From Betaproteobacteria bacterium (GTDB lineage Bacteria > Pseudomonadota > Gammaproteobacteria > Burkholderiales > Usitatibacteraceae), in the NCBI GenBank assembly GCA_016720855.1, contig JADKJU010000001.1, forward strand, positions 1,233,501 through 1,297,500: DNA of 64,000 nt. The letters run 5' to 3'. The notes under the pieces were generated by a model. It saw only the letters and a program-made list of their open reading frames with translations, was not told the origin of the DNA and searched no databases. The translations under genes and the position numbers were made by a program. Shown piece after piece: positions 50,878-58,625 of the stretch (positions are counted from its first letter, which is position 1; every line of letters begins with the position of its first letter).

Positions 50878-51990
50878 ATGACCTACGCCGCCCTCACCGG
50901 CTGGGGCAAGTGCATGCCCCCCGCCGTGCTCTCCAACGCCGACCTCGCAACCTTCATGGAGACCACCGACGAGTGGATCATGAGTCGCACCGGCATCCGC
51001 GAGCGCCGCATCACGCATGTCCCCCTCACCAGCCTGGCCCACGTGGCCGCGTCGCGGGCGCTCGCCTGTGCCGGGCTCGATCCGAAGGATCTCGATCTCA
51101 TCGTCCTCGGAAGCTGCTCGTATGACGAGCAGGTCCCCAACAGCGCCTCCGGCGTGCAGGCCCTGCTCGGCGCCAGCCACGCCGCCGCCATGGACGTGAA
51201 CACCGCCTGCACGAGCTTCCTCTACGGCCTGTCCACGGCCAACGCGATGATCCGCACCGGCGTGGTGAGGAACGCGGTAGTGATCGGCGTGGAGGTGATC
51301 TCGCCCTTCATGGACTGGACCAACCGCAACGTCGCCGTGCTTTTCGGCGACGGCGCGGCGGCTGTGGTTCTGCAGGCGACCGACGAGAAGCGCGGCGTGC
51401 TCGCCGAGAAGCTCGGCTGCTACGCGGACGCGCGGCACATCCTTCGCGTGCGAGGCATGGGATCGGCCTACGTGAACCGCGGCGTCACGATGGGCGACAC
51501 TTCGTGGGACTTCGACGGGCAGGAGATCTTCAAGCGCGCCGTGCATGGCATGACGGAGGCCACGAGCGAGGCGCTCAGGCGCGCCGGGCTCGCCATCGGC
51601 GACATCGACCTCGTCGTTCCGCACCAGGCCAACCTGCGCATCATCGAGAGCGTGGGAAAACGCATCGGCGCCCCGCCGGAACGCGTCTTCCTCACCGTCG
51701 AGCGCTACGGCAACATGTCCGCGGCCACGGTGCCGGTGGCGCTGGTCGATGCGATCGAGGAAGGCCGCGTGAAGCCCGGCGCCCACATCCTCACCCCCGC
51801 TTTCGGCGGCGGCCTCACCTGGTGCGCGCACGTGATCCGCTTCGGCGAGCGCGTCACCCCTCTCGGGACATCCGGGGCGCAATTGCCACCCTGCGAAAAG
51901 AGTGCGCTCGAGATGGTGCGCGACCTCATGGCCGCGAAGGGCGCGCCGGGGCGATCCGCGGCAGGCCTTGCCGCGCCGCTGGTCGCCTGA
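50878..51990 (+). CDS. fabH: 3-oxoacyl-ACP synthase III family protein
   Basis: 370 aa thiolase-fold condensing enzyme. The catalytic triad is C111 (NTACTSFLYG), H249 (VVPHQANLRI) and N279 (ERYGNMSAATVP). TDEWIMSRTGIRERRI is the FabH start pattern. It is slightly longer than housekeeping FabH (about 320 aa), with an extended C-terminus, and is not next to other fatty-acid genes, so it may be a paralogue with its own substrate rather than the main initiating enzyme. ATG at 50878. Confidence 0.88.
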   Translation: MTYAALTGWGKCMPPAVLSNADLATFMETTDEWIMSRTGIRERRITHVPLTSLAHVAASRALACAGLDPKDLDLIVLGSCSYDEQVPNSASGVQALLGASHAAAMDVNTACTSFLYGLSTANAMIRTGVVRNAVVIGVEVISPFMDWTNRNVAVLFGDGAAAVVLQATDEKRGVLAEKLGCYADARHILRVRGMGSAYVNRGVTMGDTSWDFDGQEIFKRAVHGMTEATSEALRRAGLAIGDIDLVVPHQANLRIIESVGKRIGAPPERVFLTVERYGNMSAATVPVALVDAIEEGRVKPGAHILTPAFGGGLTWCAHVIRFGERVTPLGTSGAQLPPCEKSALEMVRDLMAAKGAPGRSAAGLAAPLVA

Positions 51991-52015
51991 TCGCACGCTT
52001 CCCGGGCGCCGGCCA

Positions 52016-52636
52016 GTGCTGAGGATCTGGGGGCGGATGTCTTCCGTCAACGTCCAGAAGGTGGTGTGGATGGCCGACGAGCTTGGCATCCGCTACGAGC
52101 GCCTCGAGGCGGGCGGCGCCTTCGGGGTGGTTTCCACGCCCGACTACAGGCGCATGAACCCCAACAGCCTCGTCCCGGTGATCGAGGACAACGGCTTCGT
52201 GCTGTGGGAATCGAACGCCATCGTGCGCTACCTCGCCGCGAAGCACGCGCCGGGCAGCCTGTGGCCCGGCGATCTGCAGCGCCGTGCCGACATCGACCGC
52301 TGGATGGATTGGCAGGCAACCACTTTCACGCCTGCGATGCGCGATGCCTTCTGGCAACTCGTGCGCACGGCGCCGGAAAAGCGCGATGCCGCCGTCGTGG
52401 AGGCTTCGCGCGCGGCCTCGGAGAAAGCTGCGGCAATCCTCGAGACGCACCTCGCGGGCCGGGCATTCGTGTCGGGGGATGCGTTCTCTCCGGCCGACCT
52501 CGTGCTCGGGTGCGCCGCGCATCGCTGGCTCAACCTGCCGCTGGCTCGCGAACCTCGCCCCGGGATGCAGCGCTGGTACGCGAGCCTCAAGTCGCGGCCG
52601 GGCGCGGCGCAGGTGCTGTCGACGCCAGTGGCCTGA
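52016..52636 (+). CDS. Glutathione S-transferase family protein
   Basis: 206 aa. The thioredoxin-like N-terminal domain starts LRIWGRMSSVNVQKVVWMAD, with PVIEDNGFVLWESNAIVRYL as the glutathione-binding strand and helix, then an all-helical domain (DRWMDWQATTFTPAMRDAFW). It lies 25 bases after the FabH-like gene. The GTG at 52016 is the best start. Its 3' end overlaps the convergent membrane-protein gene by 50 bases. Confidence 0.88.
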   Translation: MLRIWGRMSSVNVQKVVWMADELGIRYERLEAGGAFGVVSTPDYRRMNPNSLVPVIEDNGFVLWESNAIVRYLAAKHAPGSLWPGDLQRRADIDRWMDWQATTFTPAMRDAFWQLVRTAPEKRDAAVVEASRAASEKAAAILETHLAGRAFVSGDAFSPADLVLGCAAHRWLNLPLAREPRPGMQRWYASLKSRPGAAQVLSTPVA

Positions 52637-53033
52637 CGACCGTGTCGCGCCACGCGGCACCGATCGCAGCCAGGGCCAGCGCGGTCGTGACCGGCACGCC
52701 GAAGAGCATGATCGGCGCCCACAGCGTAGCCCCAATCGGGGCAAGCCACGCACCCGCGAACTGCACTCCCGCCGCCGGCAGGAGGATCGCTGCGCCAATG
52801 AGCGCAAGTCGCGCGACGTGCACGCGGTGGGTGTCCAGCCAGCGGCGCAACCGCTCGTCCCAGTGGACTGCGGCAAGGGCGAACACGGTGGCGAAGGCCG
52901 CCAGCGCAGCGAGCACCTCGACCGGCAGCCGGACGAAAGCATCGCTGCGCATACCGGCTGCCACCGCGCACACCCAGACCACGAGCGTGACGCCAACGGT
53001 ATTTCGAACATCGGAGAAGTCTTCGGTTTGCAT
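52587..53033 (-). CDS. Small four-helix membrane protein
   Basis: 148 aa with four hydrophobic segments, for example GVTLVVWVCAVAAGM, VEVLAALAAFATVFALAAV and APIMLFGVPVTTALALAAIG. Family not recognised. The ATG at 53033 follows GGAGG. It lies downstream of the TetR gene on the same strand and may be under its control. Confidence 0.65.
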   Translation of the reverse strand: MQTEDFSDVRNTVGVTLVVWVCAVAAGMRSDAFVRLPVEVLAALAAFATVFALAAVHWDERLRRWLDTHRVHVARLALIGAAILLPAAGVQFAGAWLAPIGATLWAPIMLFGVPVTTALALAAIGAAWRDTVVRPLASTAPAPRPAAT

Positions 53034-53195
53034 GGAAATGCCTCCGGGCAAGGGGTTCGTGGCAGCGGCGCGCGGACGGGGCGAGTGGGCGGGCCGTTTC
53101 GCGCGGGCGCGTGTCGAAGGGATCTTTTCAGGCCGAACGATCGTGCTTTTTTCTGGCGTGAGGGCGGCGGGCATGGAACCTCCGGCAGTCGGGGA

Positions 53196-53843
53196 TCAGC
53201 GGCGGCGGGCCGCGGGGCGGGAAACGGGGGTGGACGGGCGATTCGCCTGCACCAGGCGCTCGAACGCGGCGAGCGCACGGCTCGAAGCCGCCGCGTCGCC
53301 AAGCAGGCGCAGCGCGTAGCTGTAGGCGAGCTCGATTCCCGACATCTCGAAGACGAACTGGGGCACGTCGGTGTCGGCGCGCAGCTCACCGCTTTCCACC
53401 GCCAGGTGCACTGCCTTCGCGAGTTCGCGGGCGAGAAGACGCTGGCGATCGAGCAACGCCTCGCGCATCGGGCCGGGCCGGTCGTCGTATTCGGAGAAAG
53501 CCGCCAGAATCGGGCAACTTCCGCGCAGCTTCGCGCGCTCCGGCCATACCAGCCAGTTCGCGAAGATGGCGCGCAGGCGCGTCAGGCCGCGCGGCGCCTT
53601 CATCGCCGGCAGGAACACCGCCTCGGTGAACCGTCGCGCCGTTTCGTCCAGGACGGCGATCTGCAGGTCCGTGCGCGAGCCGAAGTGGGCAAAGAGCCCG
53701 CTCTTCGACATGCCGGTGAACTCGGCGAGCGTGCCGATCGTGATCGACTCGAACCCTCCCTGGCTCGCCTGCTGGATCGCGGCCTCAAGGATCTGGGTGC
53801 GGGTCTCTTTCCCCTTGCTGGCCCTGAATACTTGCAGTGACAT
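53196..53843 (-). CDS. TetR/AcrR family transcriptional regulator
   Basis: 215 aa. The N-terminal helix-turn-helix is TRTQILEAAIQQASQGGFES, then ITIGTLAEFTGMSKSGLFAH and FGSRTDLQIAVLD. The ligand domain is TetR_C-like (RLRAIFANWLVWPERAKLRG). It starts at the ATG giving MSLQVFRASKGKET; a longer version from a TTG at 53879 is less likely. Likely targets are itself and the downstream membrane protein. Confidence 0.9.
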   Translation of the reverse strand: MSLQVFRASKGKETRTQILEAAIQQASQGGFESITIGTLAEFTGMSKSGLFAHFGSRTDLQIAVLDETARRFTEAVFLPAMKAPRGLTRLRAIFANWLVWPERAKLRGSCPILAAFSEYDDRPGPMREALLDRQRLLARELAKAVHLAVESGELRADTDVPQFVFEMSGIELAYSYALRLLGDAAASSRALAAFERLVQANRPSTPVSRPAARRR

Positions 53844-53893
53844 GGGCGCAGAATAGAACGACCGTTCGTGCCTTGTCAACCCCCCTCTGTAAT

Positions 53894-53925
53894 AATGGGG
53901 TCAGGTTCGCGAACCTGACCCCATT
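53894..53925. repeat. GGGGTCAGGTT palindromic element, copy 9 (perfect palindrome)
   Basis: 32-bp perfect palindrome, AATGGGGTCAGGTTCG meeting its own complement with no loop; the match extends outward by about five more bases with one mismatch. It lies between the TetR start and the Nudix stop. Confidence 0.9.
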
Positions 53926-53943
53926 GTTACCCTTGTTGCGATG

Positions 53944-54573
53944 TCAGACATCCGTGTCTTGCACCTTGCGGTCGACGATGCGCTGGAAGGTGACGAGCAT
54001 CCCGGCAGTCGCGCCCCAGATGAAGCGTCCCTGCCACGGCATCGCCCAGTAGTGGCGAAGGCGCCCCTTGTAGAAGGCGCTCTCGTAGCGATGGTTGGCG
54101 GTGTCGAGGAGGAAGGCGAGCGGCACCTCGAAGACGTCGGCCACCTCGTGGGGATCTGGCGTCCAGAGGGCGGGCGGCTCGGTCCAGCCGACGATGGGCC
54201 GCACGCGGTACCGGGTGGACGTGTGGTAATCGGGAAGTTCCCCCAGGATCTCGATCCCTGCCGGGTCGATCCCCACCTCCTCCCGCGCTTCCCTGAGCGC
54301 CGTGTGCACGGGGTCCGTGTCGTCCGCATCGACGCGCCCGCCCGGAAAGCTGATCTGCCCGGCATGGTCCGCGAGGTGGTCCGTGCGCTGCGTGAAAACG
54401 ACCGTCGGATCCGGACGGTTCACGACGAGGAGGAGCACCGCGGCCGGCGTGAGCTCGCCCGCGGAAGCCGCCACCCGCTGCTTCTCGAAGTCGTCTGCGG
54501 TGAGCAGCTCCTCCAGCGGCGGGGCGTGGGCGAGCCGGCGAAGGAGTTCGTCACGGGTCAGCGGGCAGGGCAT
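53944..54573 (-). CDS. CoA pyrophosphatase-type Nudix hydrolase
   Basis: 209 aa. The UPF0035/CoA pyrophosphatase signature VVFTQRTDHLADHAGQISF leads into the Nudix box GGRVDADDTDPVHTALREAR-EEVGI (about 78-102) with all acidic residues. These enzymes cut CoA or acyl-CoA to 3',5'-ADP and phosphopantetheine. The ATG at 54573 gives MPCPLTRDELL; the open frame to 54960 is shadow of maiA. Divergent from maiA. Confidence 0.9.
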   Translation of the reverse strand: MPCPLTRDELLRRLAHAPPLEELLTADDFEKQRVAASAGELTPAAVLLLVVNRPDPTVVFTQRTDHLADHAGQISFPGGRVDADDTDPVHTALREAREEVGIDPAGIEILGELPDYHTSTRYRVRPIVGWTEPPALWTPDPHEVADVFEVPLAFLLDTANHRYESAFYKGRLRHYWAMPWQGRFIWGATAGMLVTFQRIVDRKVQDTDV

Positions 54574-54648
54574 CGGTTCGGTCGTGTCATGGGTCAAGGC
54601 CAAGTATAAGATGCGCCGATCATTCAATCGCAGGCCGGCCCCGCAACG

Positions 54649-55290
54649 ATGATCCTCCATGACTACTGGCGGTCCTCCGCCGCGTTCCGCGTTCGCATCT
54701 CGCTGGCACTCAAGGGCATCGAGCCGGGGCGCCGCTACGTTCACCTGGGGAAGGGCGAGCAGCGCGCGCCGGCATTCCTCGCGGAGAACCCGCTGGGGCT
54801 GGTGCCGATGCTGGAGGACGGCCCGCTCACGCTCACCCAGTCGCTCGCCATCATCGAGTACCTCGAGGAGACGCACCCCAAGCCGCCGCTCCTGCCGGCC
54901 GGGCCCGCCGAGCGCGCCTGGGTCCGCGCGGTGGCGCTCTCCGTCGCCTGCGACATCCACCCTCTCGACAACCTGCGCGTGCTCAGGTACCTAGACCGCG
55001 AGCTGCACGCAGACGAGGCTGCCCGCAACCGCTGGTATGCGCACTGGGTGGCCGAGGGGCTCGCCGCGATCGAGAAGATGCTCGGCGCGCGCCCCGGGCC
55101 CGGTCCGTTCTGCCTCGGAAAGACCCCCACCCTGGCCGATATCTGCCTCGTGCCGCAGGTGTTCAACGCGTGGCGCTTCAAGGTGCCCGTCGAGCCCTAT
55201 CCCCTCGTTAGCGCCGTGGTGGACGAATGCCTGAAGATCCCCGCCTTCGACCATTCGCAGCCCTCGAAGCAGCCGGATGCCGAGGAGTGA
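54649..55290 (+). CDS. maiA: Maleylacetoacetate isomerase
   Basis: 213 aa zeta-class GST-fold enzyme of tyrosine/homogentisate breakdown. The glutathione site SSAAFRVRISLALKGIE at the N-terminus, NPLGLVPML and LTQSLAIIEYLEETHP, and the C-terminal CDIHPLDNLRVLRYL are MaiA signatures. The neighbouring catabolic genes (fumarylacetoacetase, homogentisate dioxygenase) are not in the window. A TATAAG at 54605 may be part of its promoter. Confidence 0.93.
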   Translation: MILHDYWRSSAAFRVRISLALKGIEPGRRYVHLGKGEQRAPAFLAENPLGLVPMLEDGPLTLTQSLAIIEYLEETHPKPPLLPAGPAERAWVRAVALSVACDIHPLDNLRVLRYLDRELHADEAARNRWYAHWVAEGLAAIEKMLGARPGPGPFCLGKTPTLADICLVPQVFNAWRFKVPVEPYPLVSAVVDECLKIPAFDHSQPSKQPDAEE

Positions 55291-55383
55291 CGCGGACGGC
55301 TCCCGAAACGGTCCCCGTTACCCGTCCGCCTTTCCGGGAACCTTCCGGCGGCGTCGCGGCAACGGAGGATTGCGCCGCGCCTC

Positions 55384-55932
55384 ATGACGCTCTCCACTGA
55401 CCGCCTGCTCCTTCGCCCCTGGCGCGAATCAGACCTCGAGCCCTTCGCGGCCATGAACGCGGACGCACGCGTGATGGAGCATTTCCCGTCGGTGCCGACG
55501 CGCGCGGAAAGCGACGCAATGGCCCGTCGCATCATGGCGAAGATGGATGCGCAGGGCTGGGGACTCTGGGCCGTCGAGGAGACTGGAGGCGAGCCCTTCA
55601 TCGGCTTCACCGGCCTCGCGGTGCCGGCCTTCGAGGCCTTCTTCACGCCGTGCACCGAGATCGGGTGGCGGCTCGCGCACGGCGCCTGGGGAAAGGGCTA
55701 CGCGACGCAGGCCGCGCGGGCGGTGCTCGCCTACGGCTTCGGCGAACTGGGGCTGACCGAGATCGTCTCTTTCACGGCCGTCGGCAACAGGCGATCGACA
55801 GCGGTGATGGAGCGCCTGGGCATGCGGCGTGAAAGGGAGTTCGACCACCCGCGGATTGCCGAAGGCAGCCCGGTGCGCAGGCAAGTCCTGTTCCGCATCG
55901 AGAAAATGGGACAAACCCCTTTCCGGGAATAG
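55384..55932 (+). CDS. GNAT family N-acetyltransferase (RimJ/RimL type)
   Basis: 182 aa. It starts LSTDRLLLRPWRESDLEPFA, with the acetyl-CoA loop GWRLAHGAWGKGYATQAARA and the C-terminal GNRRSTAVMERLGMRRERE. The fold is Acetyltransf_3. The last residues (KMGQTPFRE) and the TAG stop come from a palindromic element, so the ancestral end was probably near VLFRIEK. Substrate unknown. Confidence 0.9.
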   Translation: MTLSTDRLLLRPWRESDLEPFAAMNADARVMEHFPSVPTRAESDAMARRIMAKMDAQGWGLWAVEETGGEPFIGFTGLAVPAFEAFFTPCTEIGWRLAHGAWGKGYATQAARAVLAYGFGELGLTEIVSFTAVGNRRSTAVMERLGMRREREFDHPRIAEGSPVRRQVLFRIEKMGQTPFRE

Positions 55933-55950
55933 GGGTCTGTCCCTTTTTTT
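55908..55950. repeat. GGGGTCTGTCCCC palindromic element, copy 10
   Basis: GGGACAAACCCCT (55908-55920) and AGGGGTCTGTCCC (55931-55943), near-complementary with one mismatch, then seven T. It separates the convergent GNAT and DUF924 genes and contains the GNAT stop codon. Confidence 0.85.
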
Positions 55951-56528
55951 CAGAACCGGGAATCGGGCCCCGCCAGAAACGCGATTTCCTCTGCCGTCGA
56001 TTCCCGTCCCAGCGCCGCATTCCGGTGCGGAAACCGCCCGAACCGGCGCACGATCACGCGGTGCTTCTCCGCCCACGGCGTCAATCCCTTCGTTTCCGGG
56101 AAGGCCTCCAGCGTCGCGAAGAGCGCGATGGAACGGTCCTGCATCGCGGGGTCCTCGGCGTGCTCGAACGGCAGGTAGGCGAACTGCCGCTCCACCGGCA
56201 GGCGCGCCGCATCCCAGCCCTGCGAAATCATGAGCTGCGCGCAGTCGAGCGCCATCGCGTCCTGCGAGAACGCCCGCGGATCGTCCCGGTAAAGATTGCG
56301 CGAGAACTGGTCCAGCACGACGATCAGCGCGAGGAGCGAATCCGGATCCCCGCGCCAGCCCTCGCGCTCGCCCAGCGCGGCGCTCGCCTGCAGCGCCAGG
56401 AAGCGGCGCCGGATCTCCCCGTCGAAGGCGTCATCCTTGCGGAACCACTCCGGCCGCGGCCGTCCATGGTCGGGCGACCCCGGGTCCCCGAACCAGAACG
56501 CAAGGACCTCGCGCGCCTCGCTATCCAA
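55950..56528 (-). CDS. DUF924 family protein
   Basis: 192 aa. EVLAFWFGDPGSPDHGRPRP, ALIVVLDQFSRNLYRDDPRA and FAYLPFEHAEDPAMQDRSIA are the conserved blocks of DUF924, an all-helical TPR-like family of unknown function. The start overlaps the dmeF stop by eight bases, so it is probably translated with the metal operon, although the family is not specific to metal resistance. Confidence 0.88.
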   Translation of the reverse strand: MDSEAREVLAFWFGDPGSPDHGRPRPEWFRKDDAFDGEIRRRFLALQASAALGEREGWRGDPDSLLALIVVLDQFSRNLYRDDPRAFSQDAMALDCAQLMISQGWDAARLPVERQFAYLPFEHAEDPAMQDRSIALFATLEAFPETKGLTPWAEKHRVIVRRFGRFPHRNAALGRESTAEEIAFLAGPDSRF

Positions 56529-57555
56529 GTCCCGGCTCAGGGCAGTTCTCGTGCGGACAGCGGTTGACCTCGATCGAAACGTGCGCGAGCGAGGCGATGC
56601 CCGAGAGGCGCTGGCGGTAGCCGTCGGGCGTGAGCGGCTCGCGCGCGACGATCGTCACGATGCAGGCATGCTGGGCACGCCCGATGCGCCAGACGTGAAG
56701 GTCGGCAATGGCGGCATCGCCGTCGCTTTCGATGGCGAGGCGCACCTGCCGGGAGACCGGCGAATCCATCTCGCGGTCGAGGAGCACGCGCGCCGACTGC
56801 GCGAGGAGCCCCTTCGACCACCACGCGATCACCGCCGCGCCAACGATGCCCATGACGGAATCCAGCCATGCCCAGCCGGCCAACATCCCGGCGGCCAGCG
56901 CCACGATCGCGAGCACGGAGGTGAAGGCGTCGGCCAGCACGTGAATATAGGCCGCGCGCAGGTTCAGGTCGCCGTGATCGTGCTTTCGGTCATGCCGGCG
57001 ATGCCCGTGATCCTGATCGTGGTCATGGTCGTGATCGTGGCCATGGTCGTAATCGTGGCCATGGTCATGGTCGTGGTCATGGTCATGATCGTGGCCATGG
57101 TCGTGGCCGGCGAGAACAAAGGCCGACACCACGTTCACCACGAGTCCCACCACGGCGACGATGAGCGCCGCTTCGAAGGCGATTTCGTGCGGGTTCACCA
57201 GTCGCATGGCGGACTCGACCGCCATCGCCAGCGCCACGATGGCCAGCACCAGCGCGCTGGAGAAGGCGCCCAGCACCTCGATCTTCCACGTCCCGAAGGC
57301 GAAGCGTTCGTCGCGCGACCAGCGGCGTGCGAGGGCATAGGCGATGCCCGCCATCGACAGCGCCACGACGTGCGTGCCCATGTGCCAGCCGTCGGCCAGC
57401 AACGCCATCGACCCCGTGATCCAGCCGCCGACGATCTCGGCCACCATCGTGACGGCGGTGATGGCCACGACGATCCATGTTCGGGATTCGCCCGCCCTGT
57501 TGCCGGGGTCGAACGCGTGCCCGTGCCGCCAGGCGGAGAGGTCGTGGAGCGCCAT
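56521..57555 (-). CDS. dmeF: Cation diffusion facilitator (DmeF-type Co/Ni/Zn efflux)
   Basis: 344 aa. Six membrane helices with the metal-site patterns ALLADGWHMGTHVVALSMAG and HVLADAFTSVLAIVAL, and a very long His/Asp-rich loop between helices IV and V (about 150-195). The N-terminal HDLSAWRHGHAFDPG and the H-D-rich loop are typical of DmeF, which exports cobalt, nickel or zinc in exchange for protons. The loop is encoded by a hexanucleotide-like tract (56990-57115). It lies 23 bases after copZ2 in the copper operon. Confidence 0.9.
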   Translation of the reverse strand: MALHDLSAWRHGHAFDPGNRAGESRTWIVVAITAVTMVAEIVGGWITGSMALLADGWHMGTHVVALSMAGIAYALARRWSRDERFAFGTWKIEVLGAFSSALVLAIVALAMAVESAMRLVNPHEIAFEAALIVAVVGLVVNVVSAFVLAGHDHGHDHDHDHDHDHGHDYDHGHDHDHDHDQDHGHRRHDRKHDHGDLNLRAAYIHVLADAFTSVLAIVALAAGMLAGWAWLDSVMGIVGAAVIAWWSKGLLAQSARVLLDREMDSPVSRQVRLAIESDGDAAIADLHVWRIGRAQHACIVTIVAREPLTPDGYRQRLSGIASLAHVSIEVNRCPHENCPEPGLG

Positions 57556-57578
57556 GGCGCCGTTGCGGGCGGTGCGAT

Positions 57579-57791
57579 TCAGGCCGAAGCGATCGGCACC
57601 GGCGAGAAGCCGGCCTTGCTGATGGCCGCGGCGATACGCTCGGGGGAGAACGCGCTTGCCACCTTCACGCGCCTGGCGGCCACGTCGATCTCGCAGCGCC
57701 CATCGGGATCGACGGCTTTCACCGCCTCGGTGATGGTGGCGGCGCAGTGTCCGCAGGTCATGTCCTGCACGGTGAATTCGATCGCCATCAT
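57579..57791 (-). CDS. Heavy-metal-associated domain protein (second CopZ-like)
   Basis: 70 aa, one HMA domain with the metal-binding MTCGHCAATI (C-x-x-C) and CEIDVAARRVKVAS. It is a small cytoplasmic copper chaperone, paralogous to the gene at 60926 (shared MTCGHCA and CEID-AARRV). The first of two adjacent ATGs (57791) overlaps the CusF-like stop (ATGA), so translation is coupled. Confidence 0.9.
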   Translation of the reverse strand: MMAIEFTVQDMTCGHCAATITEAVKAVDPDGRCEIDVAARRVKVASAFSPERIAAAISKAGFSPVPIASA

Positions 57792-58123
57792 TTCGCCTTC
57801 GAGACCATGAGCCGTGTCACGAGCAGGCCGCCCTCGACCTCCTCCGCGTGAAAGCGGATCTGGGTGCCGGGCGCCAGGCCGTCGAGCATGGCCGGGTCCT
57901 TCACGCGGAAGACCATCGTCATCGGCGGCATCTTCAGGTTCTCGATCGGGCCGTGCTTGATCGTCAGCTTCTTCGCTTCCCGGTCGACCTTCTTCACTTC
58001 GCCCGCCGTTAGCGGGGCAGCCTTCGGTTTCGCCGCGGCCGCCGGCGGGGTGTCGGCGGCCACCACGGCCAACGGGACAATGCCGACCGCGAGGGTCGCG
58101 GCGAGGATCCAAGCCTGCTTCAT
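57788..58123 (-). CDS. cusF: CusF-type periplasmic copper-binding protein
   Basis: 111 aa. A signal peptide (MKQAWILAATLAVGIVPLAV) precedes a small OB-fold with VKKVDREAKKLTIKHGPIEN, then LKMPPMTMVFRVKDPAMLDG. The His plus M-x-M arrangement matches the CusF copper site; the usual Trp at the MT-W position is not evident. The ATG at 58123 follows AGGAGA; the longer frame is shadow of cueR. It lies 34 bases after cueR. Confidence 0.88.
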   Translation of the reverse strand: MKQAWILAATLAVGIVPLAVVAADTPPAAAAKPKAAPLTAGEVKKVDREAKKLTIKHGPIENLKMPPMTMVFRVKDPAMLDGLAPGTQIRFHAEEVEGGLLVTRLMVSKAK

Positions 58124-58157
58124 CGATCGTTCTCCTGAAGGGTTCTCGACCCGTATT

Positions 58158-58607
58158 CTATGCCGGTCCGGCCCCGGCGAGATCGTCGAGGATGGGACAA
58201 TCCGGGCGCTCGTCGCCATGGCAGCAATGGACCAGCTGCTCCAGCGTGCGGCGCATGCCCTTCAGCTCGGCGATGCGCGCGTCGAGGTCGGCCAGGTGCT
58301 TGCCGGCCAGGCGCTTCACGTCGGCGCTCGCGCGGCGCTTGTCCTGCCACAGGCCGAGGAGCCCGGCGATCTCCTTCATCGTGAAGCCCAGGTCGCGCGA
58401 GCGGCGGATGAAGCGCAGCATGTGCACGTCGGCCTCGCGGTAGATTCGGTAGCCGGCCTGCGTTCGCCCCGCCTTGGGCACGAGTCCGATCTCCTCGTAG
58501 TGGCGGATCATCTTCGCCGACACGCCCGAGGCCTCGGCGGCCTCGCCGATGTTGAAGAAGCCCTCGCGACGCGCGTCGGAAAGCTCGAAGTATTTCGTCT
58601 GCGCCAT
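58158..58607 (-). CDS. cueR: MerR-family copper-responsive regulator
   Basis: 149 aa. The helix-turn-helix is FFNIGEAAEASGVSAKMIRH, YEEIGLVPKAGRTQAGYRIY continues the MerR DNA-binding domain, and a dimer coiled coil follows. The C-terminal metal site is HCCHGDERPDCPIL (C128/C129 and C137), the CueR-type spacing for Cu(I). The ATG at 58607 is preceded by GGAGG. It is 18 bases downstream of copA, so it is autoregulated with the operon through the operator at 61172-61192. Confidence 0.92.
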   Translation of the reverse strand: MAQTKYFELSDARREGFFNIGEAAEASGVSAKMIRHYEEIGLVPKAGRTQAGYRIYREADVHMLRFIRRSRDLGFTMKEIAGLLGLWQDKRRASADVKRLAGKHLADLDARIAELKGMRRTLEQLVHCCHGDERPDCPILDDLAGAGPA

Positions 58608-58625
58608 GGTGTCGCCTCCGGACAT

